DNA from: Anaerosporobacter mobilis DSM 15930 | Lineage (GTDB): Bacteria; Bacillota; Clostridia; Lachnospirales; Lachnospiraceae | Length of the DNA stretch: 64,000 bases | NCBI RefSeq assembly: GCF_900142955.1 | Contig: NZ_FRCP01000017.1 | Span: 1-64,000 of the forward strand | Direction of reading: 5' to 3' | Shown here: piece after piece, positions 46,260-55,448 of the stretch | How positions within the stretch are numbered: the first letter of the stretch is position 1 | Layout: the number at the start of each line of letters is the position of its first letter | Notes under the pieces: model-generated | Database searches by the model: none | Seen by the model: only the letters and a program-made list of their open reading frames with translations | Told to the model about the DNA's origin: nothing | Position numbers and translations under genes: made by a program

Positions 46260-49200
46260 TTACTTAACAGTTATCTTGATCTTTACATATACCCCATTCT
46301 GTACATATGCATATACGTAACAAGTTCCTTTTCCTTTTGCAGTAATTTTACCTTTACTGTTAACGGTTGCAATCTCTTTGTTGGTTGATTCATAACGGGT
46401 GATAGCTGTATGTTTCTTCGTCTTTTTGTCCTTAGGCAGAACCACTTGACATGTTAAGGTTTTCGTGTTACCCACCGAAAGTTTTACTGATGTTACATCT
46501 GTCGTTACCTTTGTTGGATTGGCATAAGTCTTATCTTCGGTAATAGAATGTACTGCTTTAGAAGTGGATATGATTAACTTCTTTCCATCAATAATCTTAT
46601 ACGCCTTAACTTGGTATTTATAATAGGTAGCCTGCTTTAATTTCTTTACCGTATAGCTTAAAACAGTTCCCTTAACATCCGCAATCTTTTTGAGCGATTG
46701 TCCACATTTTGCCCCATAGATCAGATACCCATCAGCATCAGATACTTTTGCATAGCTAAGCTTCTGCGAAGTCTTTGCCCCTTCTGCTTTTAGACGAAGG
46801 TGATAAAAATCATTATAAACTGTAAGTTTATCTGTTGTTGTATTCACGTCCTTATACGTCAGGGCATAGGTAGAGAATTGATCTGTTTCAAAAGTAAATA
46901 GATTCGTTATCTTGTCATAGGTTCCAGACAGACGGTCTGCCACACCGTTATGAATACGAATAACACTGTATGTTCTGTCTACTCCTTGTATTGTACTTCG
47001 CATATCTTTTGGAATTTCAATACTAATACTGATCTTACCGCTAGTCTTTGTTACTCTGGTCTCTTGACCTTCTCCAATCTGCTTAAACAGAGAGATATCA
47101 ATGTAAAGAAGTTCTGCTTTGGCTATATTCTGCTGCCCCTCAGCCAACTTCTCCTCAATTTTTATCTTATCTTCTTCACTGACAGAAGTACTGATATCCT
47201 TAACCTTAAGGATAATTTTTGCATCTTTTCCCGTTGCCAATTGTGCAAGATCCTCAGCAGACAAAACTTTTGATTTCAAATCCTCGTTGCTATCAATCAC
47301 TCTCGTTACTGGAGTATTCTCGTCTTGTTTTTGATCTTTCTCGACCTTTCCCTCAGTCTTTACTGGTGTACTTCCGTTATTGTTGTTGGATGAGGAACCA
47401 CCGTCTTCGACGGATAATTTCTTAATAGTCTTGTTTACTTCTACTGTACAAGTTACACTGCCAAGACTAAGAATTATTGTACCTTGTATAGTGCCGGTAA
47501 CTGTACTTGTTGCATTAGTTTTGTTAAAGCCCTTTGTAGTATCCCATGCTACGGTCACTCCATAAAGAGTTGCTTTTCTGGCTATAGTAAGAATATCGCT
47601 ACCCGTTGTAGCATTGCTTACTGTTAAATTAGCAATAGCATTAGTAATTGCTGCCTTTGCAGCCTGTACTGCTTGAACGTCAGTCATTCCTATATAAGCG
47701 GTTGCTGTGATTACTATTGTTTTCTCGCTAGTGGTCTGACTCTGTAAACCTTTCGTTACAGTGATGGTAAAGGTATAGCTTCCATTCGTACCAACTGAGT
47801 TCGCTGATGTACCTGCCACTGGTGCTAAGTAGCTTACTTTATTTACCACAACTGTAACATCACTGTTATTCACTGCTGTTTCTGCGGTGGATTTAACTGC
47901 TTCTATAATAACTCCTTCATAGGTTGCATCTTCCTGATTCATATTGCTGTAGATTACGTTCTCTGCCGCTATCTTAGCAGCTTCCACCGTTGTAATATCA
48001 GGATCCGGAGCAACATTCACGATCATCGTAAGACTCTTACTATCATTAACACTGCCCTTAGAAAGGGTAACATCATATGTTCCTCTAGTGCTGTTATAGG
48101 ATACGATTGCCTCTACCCCTTCGGCCTCAAGAATAGTGCTTAGTAGATTGTCTACATAATTTTGAACTGCTACTGTCTTAACTGCCTGTGTTGCTCCAAA
48201 GGCTACATTGACAGAATAATTAACAAGTCCTTCCTTTGCTGCCTTCACTGCCTGTACATCAGTCACTCCTGTATAAGCGGTCGCTTTGATTACTATCGTT
48301 TTCTCGCTAGTGGTCTGACTCTGTAAACCCTTCGATACGGTGATGGTAAAGGTATAGCTTCCATTAGTTCCATTTGGGTTCGCTGATGTGCCTGCCACTG
48401 GTGCTAAGTAGTTTCCTTTATTTACCACAACTGTAACTCCACTGTTATTCACTGCTGTTTCAGCAGTGGCTTTAACTGCTTCTATAATAGCTTCTTCATT
48501 GGTTGCGTCTTCCTGATTCATGTCATTATAACTTGCATTCTCTAATGCAGTCTTAGCAGTTTCCACCGTTGCATTATCAGGATCAATGGCAGTAAAAAAC
48601 TGAACACACTTATTAGCATCGTTCCAACTTCCATCAGCAGTACTAACAATTCTGCCAATGTCGCTTGTGCTAGGCTCTGAAGACAGTGCTTGAAGTACAC
48701 CCTCTGCATCTAACCTAGTGGATTCTCCTGATATAGTGATGGTTTTGCCTTGAACACCATAATAACCGCTAGCAACTACCGAACCACCGTTTAGTATCAC
48801 ATCAGCAGTTGTAGCATTGTTATAGCAATTTCCTCCTTTACCACCAGAACCAATACCGCTCCCCCCAGTACATCCGCCACTAGTTCCAGGATTACCCCCA
48901 GTAGCTGTTACATCTCCACCTTCAATGGTAATTTTACCGCTGTCACCTCCAAGATATTGGTAAGCTCCGCCACCGCCGCCGATTCCAGCACCGCCGCCGC
49001 CCCAATAGCCAGTACTATTGCCACCTTGGGCATTTATAGTACCATTTTTGATAACGATTGTACCGCTAGCTTCTGCATCTAATTCTTCATAAGTACGTCT
49101 GCCATCTCCACCGATACCGGCTCCTCCACCACCGCGAGCATAAGACGCCCAGGCATTAAAACCTTCTGCACCCGTTGTATTTAATGTGCCTGCACCATCA

Positions 49201-49712
49201 ATCGTTAAAGTCGAACCAGATGGCACATGTAAACCAGCTTTTCCGCTACCTAATTTAATGTTAATATTGTCTGAATCTGGAATAGTTGATGCTGTAAAAC
49301 CCAAGGTATTAATCTTGTCAGATGCAAGTTTAATGGTAACTTCACAAGCATCATTAATGCTAATTGGATTAGAATTAGAGATATCATTCCTATTATCTGG
49401 AGCCTTAGCCTCTATATTGACACCATCTAGAGATACGGTACAATCACTTTCAATGGAAATTGTATCGTTTGTCGGCGTATTCGGGTCTGTATTAGCAATG
49501 GTACAGTCCCCCGTTATCTTAAGAACTTTGGTGCTCTCCTCATATGTTGCTACAGTAATTGCTGCACCACTTGTTGTGGTAACTATGAATGTTCCAAAGG
49601 TTTCCGTTTTTGCTTCCGTTTCTGTTTCCGGCTCTGCTGCCAAAGTAACTGTAGGCATCATAGTAATTATCATAGTGATTACTAGTAACATACTCAAAAT
49701 TCGTTTTTTCAT
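46260..49712 (-). CDS. Large secreted adhesin with glycine-rich region, tandem modules and C-terminal Ig-like domain
   Basis: An 1150-residue exported protein. Signal peptide about 1-26 (ILSMLLVITMIITMMPTVTL); a beta-helix-like region (about 60-320) with Gly-rich loops (YARGGGGAGIGGDGRRTY; GYWGGGGAGIGGGGGAYQ); two copies of a 193-residue module (start at NMNQEDAT/DMNQEDAT, including GTNGSYTFTITV and SQTTSEKTIVI); a mixed region with a ZU5-like end FETDQFSTYALTY; a fibronectin-type module (SYAKVSDADGYLIYGAKCG); and a BIG2-like C-terminal domain (STNKEIATVNSKGKITAKGK). There is no LPxTG or SLH. GGAGAACTGCAG precedes the ATG. The leader upstream (49720-49990) is unusual. Codon-level similarity of the duplicates shows recent amplification. 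Confidence 0.85.
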   Translation of the reverse strand: MKKRILSMLLVITMIITMMPTVTLAAEPETETEAKTETFGTFIVTTTSGAAITVATYEESTKVLKITGDCTIANTDPNTPTNDTISIESDCTVSLDGVNIEAKAPDNRNDISNSNPISINDACEVTIKLASDKINTLGFTASTIPDSDNINIKLGSGKAGLHVPSGSTLTIDGAGTLNTTGAEGFNAWASYARGGGGAGIGGDGRRTYEELDAEASGTIVIKNGTINAQGGNSTGYWGGGGAGIGGGGGAYQYLGGDSGKITIEGGDVTATGGNPGTSGGCTGGSGIGSGGKGGNCYNNATTADVILNGGSVVASGYYGVQGKTITISGESTRLDAEGVLQALSSEPSTSDIGRIVSTADGSWNDANKCVQFFTAIDPDNATVETAKTALENASYNDMNQEDATNEEAIIEAVKATAETAVNNSGVTVVVNKGNYLAPVAGTSANPNGTNGSYTFTITVSKGLQSQTTSEKTIVIKATAYTGVTDVQAVKAAKEGLVNYSVNVAFGATQAVKTVAVQNYVDNLLSTILEAEGVEAIVSYNSTRGTYDVTLSKGSVNDSKSLTMIVNVAPDPDITTVEAAKIAAENVIYSNMNQEDATYEGVIIEAVKSTAETAVNNSDVTVVVNKVSYLAPVAGTSANSVGTNGSYTFTITVTKGLQSQTTSEKTIVITATAYIGMTDVQAVQAAKAAITNAIANLTVSNATTGSDILTIARKATLYGVTVAWDTTKGFNKTNATSTVTGTIQGTIILSLGSVTCTVEVNKTIKKLSVEDGGSSSNNNNGSTPVKTEGKVEKDQKQDENTPVTRVIDSNEDLKSKVLSAEDLAQLATGKDAKIILKVKDISTSVSEEDKIKIEEKLAEGQQNIAKAELLYIDISLFKQIGEGQETRVTKTSGKISISIEIPKDMRSTIQGVDRTYSVIRIHNGVADRLSGTYDKITNLFTFETDQFSTYALTYKDVNTTTDKLTVYNDFYHLRLKAEGAKTSQKLSYAKVSDADGYLIYGAKCGQSLKKIADVKGTVLSYTVKKLKQATYYKYQVKAYKIIDGKKLIISTSKAVHSITEDKTYANPTKVTTDVTSVKLSVGNTKTLTCQVVLPKDKKTKKHTAITRYESTNKEIATVNSKGKITAKGKGTCYVYAYVQNGVYVKIKITVK
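47640..48560. repeat. Duplicated 579-bp coding segment inside the adhesin
   Basis: The segment around 47640-47960 recurs around 48230-48560; for example ttctcgctagtggtctgact starts at 47722 and 48301, a 579-base (193-codon) offset. Conservation extends to silent positions. Confidence 0.85.
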
Positions 49713-49748
49713 CTGCAGTTCTCCTTTTCTTCTATCATTTATTTTTTC

Positions 49749-49970
49749 CTAACTTACTATTTTCTTCGGCCAATAACATACACCCACATCCAGAGAACGA
49801 GGTTTGTCCAAATGAAAATCGACATATCTGCAGTACCAGCCCTGTCTTACCTCATTTGGTGTTTCGGCTCTCCGTTCAAAAGCCGAACAAAGCTGTCTTG
49901 GCCACACATTACCCTCGGTATTAGGAGCCGAAAGGAATAGCTCCCCTTGCTTGCATGATCGATTGTCCAT
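49749..49970 (-). CDS. Small ORF or structured leader upstream of the adhesin
   Basis: A 73-residue frame with a good ribosome site (GGAGTGTGATAAG) ends 36 bases before the adhesin start. The product is rich in Arg, Trp and four Cys (CKQGELFLSAPNTEGNVWP; QGWYCRYVDFHLDKP) and has no signal or membrane segment. I do not recognise it. The same DNA is richer in G/C than its surroundings and contains three inverted repeats (49808-49815/49852-49859, 49863-49869/49881-49887, 49924-49928/49940-49944), so it may instead be a structured RNA leader of the adhesin transcript. Both remain open. Confidence 0.4.
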   Translation of the reverse strand: MDNRSCKQGELFLSAPNTEGNVWPRQLCSAFERRAETPNEVRQGWYCRYVDFHLDKPRSLDVGVCYWPKKIVS

Positions 49971-50046
49971 CTTATCACACTCCTTATGTCGATATATATA
50001 ATTTTTCGTAACAATTATGTGTGGATGGCATCTTCAGATACCATTT

Positions 50047-50078
50047 GACTATGATAGTCTAAACAGTTACAGTTTTCC
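50047..50078 (-). promoter_or_regulatory. Candidate regulator sites upstream of the adhesin leader
   Basis: gactatgatagtc (50047-50059) is a near-perfect palindrome, directly followed by two acagtt units 6 bp apart (acagttacagtt within 50060-50078). ACAGTT-like direct repeats resemble AgrA/LytTR sites; binding by either nearby LytTR regulator is inference. Confidence 0.35.
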
Positions 50079-50107
50079 TTATATATCCAGTAAAATATAT
50101 CATAAAA

Positions 50108-50150
50108 GACAAAAAAAAGAGCCTTTACACTTAAAAGACTCATTTTTACA
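50108..50150 (-). terminator. Terminator of the second two-component operon
   Basis: Imperfect stem aaaaaagagccttt / agactcattttt region with a T8 run on the minus strand, about 60 bases after the kinase stop. Confidence 0.5.
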
Positions 50151-50207
50151 CAAAATAAACTTATACTTATTTAATTTTCTCTCTTGACAAAGAAAAAGCA
50201 TCCGCTA

Positions 50208-51494
50208 TTACACCAACAAACGAACCAGAAATACTCCATTTTCAACTTGATACATTAGCTCACCGTCATATTTCATTGCAAAGGCGATGACACTTTTACT
50301 GCCTACGCCGTGCCCCTCTTCATTAGTGACAGGATAACCATTTTGATCAAGTGCCGTATCCTCAGTACATGGATTTTCCATTTCCAGCAGCAAGCGCCCC
50401 CTATGATGACAGATAAAATTGATGTATAATGACTTACTATCTTTTAGCTTCAAGCAAGCCACAATGGCGTTTTCCAGAAGATTTGAAACCACCATGGCAA
50501 GCTCTAAGGAATCTACCGAAAGGTCACTTGGAATATTCAGTTGAATCGCTGTTCGAATGCCCGACTGCTCTGCTTGACTTGCATAATGACATACTGCAGC
50601 ATTGACAACAGGATTTTGACAGTAGACCTTGCTCATCTTATATGAAACCTGATTTTGTTTTTTCAGCAGAGTAATAGCCTCATGATTTTTATCTTGTTCC
50701 AAAAACTCTAATATCATATTGTTGAAATGACGGCGATCATGAGCGGCACGACTGTTTTGCGCTGACACCGCCTCCATGAGCTTAAGTCTTTCTGACATAT
50801 TGTCGGCTGCTAATTGCAGATATTCTCGCTCTGCCTGCATTTTGTGATTATCTTCTTTCACCTGATATTCTCGTTGAAGATTTTTGAGTGAGAAAAAAAT
50901 GGAACCATAGGCTGCAAGTTCAACAAAAATCAACAAAACAAACGGAACTGCCTGTTCGGTCAGCGTAACAATGATATCATCTGATGATACAACATAATAA
51001 GTAAAGGTGATATAGATACCAAGTGCCACAGCAAAATAGGCCATCCAATGTTCTACTACCTGCCTATATAAGGGACGAATATAACGCCACAGAATAAGCA
51101 GAAAAACACCAAATAGGATAAAGCGTAATATAGAGTTTGCATACACTGGATATGGTAACTTTCTTGAAGCAATAAAGCTTAAAACGATCACAGTATCGCT
51201 GATATTTTGTACGGTCAGATAGCTGAACAGCCACTGCATAAAGTTGTCCTTGAATGCAGTTCTCACTGCAAAACAAAGCACAGCGAACAAAATCGTATCA
51301 ATTTTGGCCAGCATAGTCAGATTACCACTAAGGTAGCAGTAAACTGCTGTGCCCAAATCAAGAGACAAAATACCAAGCATGGTGAGGATTGTCACTTTCT
51401 TGGAGTATTTGGGTTGCAGAAGGCTAATCATTAGTAAAACATTAGCAGTGGTAGATATAACTGCTCGTAGTATATCAGGAAAATATTCACTCAT
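50208..51494 (-). CDS. GHKL histidine kinase (AgrC-like), second system
   Basis: A 428-residue sensor kinase. About six membrane segments fill residues 1-215; a coiled coil (about 215-250) leads to the phosphoacceptor His in AAHDRRHFNNMI and a GHKL ATPase domain with N box SNLLENAIVACL and G box GHGVGSKSV. Its start overlaps the stop of the response regulator gene by 4 bases, so translation is coupled. It resembles the kinase at 37.7 kb in architecture but is diverged in sequence. Ligand unknown. Confidence 0.9.
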   Translation of the reverse strand: MSEYFPDILRAVISTTANVLLMISLLQPKYSKKVTILTMLGILSLDLGTAVYCYLSGNLTMLAKIDTILFAVLCFAVRTAFKDNFMQWLFSYLTVQNISDTVIVLSFIASRKLPYPVYANSILRFILFGVFLLILWRYIRPLYRQVVEHWMAYFAVALGIYITFTYYVVSSDDIIVTLTEQAVPFVLLIFVELAAYGSIFFSLKNLQREYQVKEDNHKMQAEREYLQLAADNMSERLKLMEAVSAQNSRAAHDRRHFNNMILEFLEQDKNHEAITLLKKQNQVSYKMSKVYCQNPVVNAAVCHYASQAEQSGIRTAIQLNIPSDLSVDSLELAMVVSNLLENAIVACLKLKDSKSLYINFICHHRGRLLLEMENPCTEDTALDQNGYPVTNEEGHGVGSKSVIAFAMKYDGELMYQVENGVFLVRLLV

Positions 51495-52228
51495 CTTTGT
51501 ACTCCTTTTGCCATAAGGTAATTCATATATTGATCTCGTACCACAGGGTATTGCTTTACCGCAATGGGAACTACTTTCCCGCCTTGAAGAATAAATCTAT
51601 CTTTCGTAAAACATTCAACCCGTCGCATATTAACGATGTAGGATGTGTGACATTGTAGAAAATGAACATCTTTTAGTAAGGGCATACTGTACTTTGCAAA
51701 TCTTTCCCGAATGGTACGGCTGGTTATCACTTCACCGCTAGTCAAAGTAAAAAGTACCGTATGGCTGCGGTACTCGCAGCAAAGAATTTCAGACAATTTG
51801 AGTACTCGTAGGTTCTCGGCAGTTTTAACAGTAATCTTTTGTTCCTCAGACAATTCTATCTTCGTAATAGCAAAAGTAAGCGTATCAAACAGACGCTGTT
51901 TATCAATCGGTTTTATCAAATAGTTTATGGGATTTGCATCATAGGCTTGCAAAGCAAACTGCGGCTCGGTGGTAGCATAGATAATTTGCGCCTCATGGTC
52001 AACACGGCGAATATCTTTACCAAGTTCTATTCCACTCACCATAGGCATGACAATATCCAATATGTAGAGATGAAAATTCTCAGTTTCGATGGTAGTTAAT
52101 AATTTATCAGGGTGAGAGAATTTTTTTATCTCTGCTTCTAATGAATGCGTAACTAGGTATTCTTTTATGTATGTAGTGATGAGATCTAACTCCCTCAGCT
52201 GATCATCACATATAGCGATCTGTAACAT
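51491..52228 (-). CDS. LytTR-family response regulator, second system
   Basis: A 245-residue regulator with receiver domain (acidic CDDQ, Asp in YILDIVMPMVSG, Lys in YLIKPIDKQR) and LytTR DNA-binding domain (about 140-240; FLQCHTSYIVNMRRVECF). AGGAGGGGTT precedes the ATG. Compared with the regulator at 36.9 kb, order and motifs are the same, though the sequences differ at most positions. It is likely to control the surface genes between the two systems. Confidence 0.92.
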   Translation of the reverse strand: MLQIAICDDQLRELDLITTYIKEYLVTHSLEAEIKKFSHPDKLLTTIETENFHLYILDIVMPMVSGIELGKDIRRVDHEAQIIYATTEPQFALQAYDANPINYLIKPIDKQRLFDTLTFAITKIELSEEQKITVKTAENLRVLKLSEILCCEYRSHTVLFTLTSGEVITSRTIRERFAKYSMPLLKDVHFLQCHTSYIVNMRRVECFTKDRFILQGGKVVPIAVKQYPVVRDQYMNYLMAKGVQR

Positions 52229-52652
52229 AACCCCTCCTAAACCAGCATATCAGTCTTCTGTAACCATCTTCTATTGATTGGTTTTTTGACTTAATACACC
52301 ATCAACTATTATTCAAAAAGCCTTTTATAATAAAACTTCTTTGATTTTATGAAGATAGGTAACGCTTTTAAAATTATAATTGTACAAATCCTTAGCATTA
52401 TCATTTAATCTCTTCATTACTAAAGTTCCAATTGTTACGATTAAAACCAATACAGTCTAATATACGTATATTACTATTTATTAATACATTTTACAATATA
52501 ATGATAGCTTTGCACTAGAAATATATCTAGCTAGGCTTACGTTTATGAATGTCTTATATAAAGTACACCCCAACCAAAAACAGGCATCTCGCAAGTCCTG
52601 TTTTTAGGATTCACGTAACATGCCTGTTTTAATTAATGTAATAGCCTATTCT
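52229..52652. other. Intergenic region: regulator promoter and GH5 terminator
   Basis: The GH5 terminator lies at 52575-52629: aaaacaggcat ... atgcctgtttt outer arms with an inner loop, T-run on the minus strand. The rest (52229-52570) is AT-rich and must contain the promoter of the response regulator; I see no other structure. Confidence 0.55.
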
Positions 52653-54956
52653 TTATTTCACTACGACAGTTGCCTTGAATGTATCTTTTCTACCATACTG
52701 TGCTACTGTTACTGATACAGTTGTCTTACCAGTCTTCTTTCCTTTCACCACTCCATCTTTCGATACCGTAGCAATTTTCTTATCTGCAACTTTGTAAGTA
52801 ACTACTGCTTTCTTATCTAGATTCTTAACTGTAATCGCTTTCTTCTTATCCTTTGCTACCTCTACTTTACTAACAGAAGGTGCATTAACAATACTTACAT
52901 TGGTGGATAAATAATCACTTTTATTATATTGAACTAAATTAAATCCAAGCATTGTACTTCCACTAACTGCTTTATCTGAGAATACAATCTTGTTGCTGTT
53001 GCCGTAATCAACGTAACAACCATCACCAGATGCCCATGAGCCAACCGTTTTGAATCCTTTAACACCTTTTATGTAAGCACTAAGGTCTTGTTCCCCTGCA
53101 TACAACGTAACATTCTCTGGTACAGATGGTGTTACAATGGAATCAAATATCTCTTTCGTCTTATTCGATCCTGTAATGACATTGCCCTTCTTATTCAATA
53201 CATAGTAAACAACATCGCCATTGTAGAAAGTACATTCTAATAAGATTTTACCATCTTGTACGGTAGAACTATTAAAGAAATCTGGTTTGAAAGTAATGAC
53301 ATTTGCCGAATAGTCAGGCACATAAGCACTACCATATTGAAGATAGCCCCACCATTCACTATTAGGTCCAACTTTACCGCCCGCTTGATATGCTGTCACT
53401 TTCTCAAGAGTATTTCCACCAAAATCCACATTAATAATTGCTTTATTTGAACTCTTCAAAGTAGATTTGAATTCTGGTGTCTTTACCTTAGAGATTCTCT
53501 GAATCCAATCAGCACCACCACTGAACTTGAACGTAACTTCTGCGCATACTCCATACTCTTTATCTGCAAGAACCTTGCTAAGGTAAGAAGAAGTAAATGT
53601 TACTACTGCATTCTTACTATCGTATTCATAATCTTTTCCTTGTACTAAAGTACCATTTGCATCACTTAATGATACTAATGTGTTACCATTTAAAGTTAAA
53701 GGAATCTCAACATCTTCCTTACCGTTTTCTAAATATGTATAATCAAGACCTGTAGCATAAGAAGATCTTCCCTTCAGGTTTGCTTTAATGATTGCTTCAA
53801 ATTCACTATCTTTCCATTGTAACTTATTGCGATCAATCATTCGCAAATTGCTTCCGTTGTCCCAAAGCATTAAAGCGATACCTTTTTCTTTGGCTACATA
53901 GTTCATGTACTCAAGATATTTGGTTTCTTCTCCATTGTTAAGACAAGGATATTGACTATCATGTCCAAGTAAACCATACTCTCCACATACTACTCCAATT
54001 CCATTCTTAGTAAATGTATTATAGACACGATCAAATGCCTGATCTACTGCCATTCTTGGAGTGTAGCCATACTCATTACCATCCGCATCTTTATTATTCC
54101 ATAGTACTTCATCGAATCGAGTCTTACCTAGATTAGCACTGTATACCCATTCACAATAATAATGGAACGTTGCAATAATGTTGGTATCTTGTTGACCATT
54201 TTGCTTAAATTCAGTTGTTATCTGGTTATATAATGCATCACAACGATCTTGTGAATCATTGGTGTTTAAAGTTGGTACAACAATCATACGACTACTATTC
54301 ATTCCACCAGATTTACGGATTGCCTGATAAGCAGCATTATTAATAGTATGTAATTTCTCAGCTGCATCTGTAGTAAATTGTGGCTCATTGATTGTTTCAA
54401 AACATACTTTATTACTGTAGTTTTTGAATTTCTCAGCAAGTTGTTCCCATATACGTACAAACATCGTATATTCATCTGATTCTACATTGCCATCCCAACT
54501 GTTTAGCCAAATCCAGGAATCATGGTGAACGTTAATCATTACATATAAATCTGATTCCAAAGCCCAATTAACAACCTGTGCGTATTTATCTAAAAACGCC
54601 TCATCAATAATATAATCATCTTTTGTAGTAGTATCATCCGTCCCCTTACCAGACATTCTACGATATAAAGTTAGTGGGATTCGAATACTATTGAACCCTT
54701 GATCCTTTACATATTGAATCTGTTCTTTGGTTACAGCAGAATTTCCCCAAGATAACTCCTGCTTGTCCTCCTCATCAAGATTCGTATTCACCGCATCAAA
54801 CTGATTTCCTAGATTATATCCAGGTTCCATTGCCTCCACATAAGCTTGGGAAGCGGACTTTGTTGCTGCTTTCACCTCTGGTTTTCCCATTCCCATTGCT
54901 GGTAATACCATAACAGCGGCTAATACAAGTGCCATTATTCTTTTTGCTTTTTTCAT
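52653..54956 (-). CDS. Secreted GH5 endoglucanase with accessory beta domains
   Basis: A 767-residue exported glucanase. Signal peptide about 1-30 (IMALVLAAVMVLPAMGMG); GH5 catalytic domain about 35-395 with PGYNLGNQFDA, VMINVHHDSW, acid/base Glu in CFETINEPQF and nucleophile Glu in GVVCGEYGLLG; an X2/Ig-like module about 415-500 (LVQGKDYEYDSKNAVVTFTS); a CBM46-like module about 510-610 (WWGYLQYGSAYVPDYSANVI); and a C-terminal BIG2-like domain (KIATVSKDGVVKGKKTGKTT). The order GH5-Ig-CBM46 is known from xyloglucan/beta-glucan-active enzymes of subfamily GH5_4, so cellulose, xyloglucan or mixed-linkage glucan are candidate substrates. It lacks a dockerin. Confidence 0.9.
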   Translation of the reverse strand: MKKAKRIMALVLAAVMVLPAMGMGKPEVKAATKSASQAYVEAMEPGYNLGNQFDAVNTNLDEEDKQELSWGNSAVTKEQIQYVKDQGFNSIRIPLTLYRRMSGKGTDDTTTKDDYIIDEAFLDKYAQVVNWALESDLYVMINVHHDSWIWLNSWDGNVESDEYTMFVRIWEQLAEKFKNYSNKVCFETINEPQFTTDAAEKLHTINNAAYQAIRKSGGMNSSRMIVVPTLNTNDSQDRCDALYNQITTEFKQNGQQDTNIIATFHYYCEWVYSANLGKTRFDEVLWNNKDADGNEYGYTPRMAVDQAFDRVYNTFTKNGIGVVCGEYGLLGHDSQYPCLNNGEETKYLEYMNYVAKEKGIALMLWDNGSNLRMIDRNKLQWKDSEFEAIIKANLKGRSSYATGLDYTYLENGKEDVEIPLTLNGNTLVSLSDANGTLVQGKDYEYDSKNAVVTFTSSYLSKVLADKEYGVCAEVTFKFSGGADWIQRISKVKTPEFKSTLKSSNKAIINVDFGGNTLEKVTAYQAGGKVGPNSEWWGYLQYGSAYVPDYSANVITFKPDFFNSSTVQDGKILLECTFYNGDVVYYVLNKKGNVITGSNKTKEIFDSIVTPSVPENVTLYAGEQDLSAYIKGVKGFKTVGSWASGDGCYVDYGNSNKIVFSDKAVSGSTMLGFNLVQYNKSDYLSTNVSIVNAPSVSKVEVAKDKKKAITVKNLDKKAVVTYKVADKKIATVSKDGVVKGKKTGKTTVSVTVAQYGRKDTFKATVVVK

Positions 54957-55171
54957 AACCTATAATCTTCTCCTTTCATAAACCTAGAGATATGTTTGGA
55001 CCACAAATCTCCAGTATCCCATAAATTATTTTACCATTATCTGGTCATTGCACCTTATAGTGGTAATTATATTTATTATACAATACTGTTTTTATGCAAT
55101 ATACATAACAAACAAGCTATATTTTACCCTATTTTTTATACATTTTATATTTTACATACATTTTTATACAT
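54957..55171. other. GH5 upstream region
   Basis: AT-rich promoter region of the GH5 gene. Several TATAAT-like stretches occur, but no single -35/-10 pair stands out. Confidence 0.4.
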
Positions 55172-55217
55172 AAAAAAAGCTACTACATCATGGAAATCAC
55201 GAATATAATAGCTTTTA
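55172..55217 (-). terminator. Terminator of the glycosyltransferase-lspA transcript
   Basis: aaaaaagctactac ... aatagctttta arms around a loop, with T7 on the minus strand. Confidence 0.6.
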
Positions 55218-55231
55218 GTCTAAACCTACCT

Positions 55232-55430
55232 ACTCAAACTTCGCACATAAAAAACTTCAGTTAGAGTAGGTAATTGCTATATTCATACGAAAAACTATCT
55301 GAACACGTCAGCACTTGATTGAGCAACGCGAAATCTTAGTACTGCTACGTGTGAAGCTAAGCGAGAGCGGGGTTTTCGTTGAATATAGCAATTAGCTACT
55401 CCTCAAGATCTTCAAGTGCGAAGTTTGAGT
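55232..55430. repeat. 199-bp palindromic element downstream of lspA
   Basis: Terminal arms actcaaacttcgcac (55232-55246) and gtgcgaagtttgagt (55416-55430) are perfect complements. Inside, taattgctatattcatacga pairs with a cgttgaatatagcaatta-like segment. The centre (about 55305-55375) is less symmetric and richer in G/C. No ORF is convincing. Confidence 0.85.
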
Positions 55431-55448
55431 TATTACTTTATAATAATT

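Noticed and set aside
49186..49752. 188-residue plus-strand ORF
   Set aside because: Antisense to the adhesin; it has no ribosome site and its composition mirrors the coding frame opposite.
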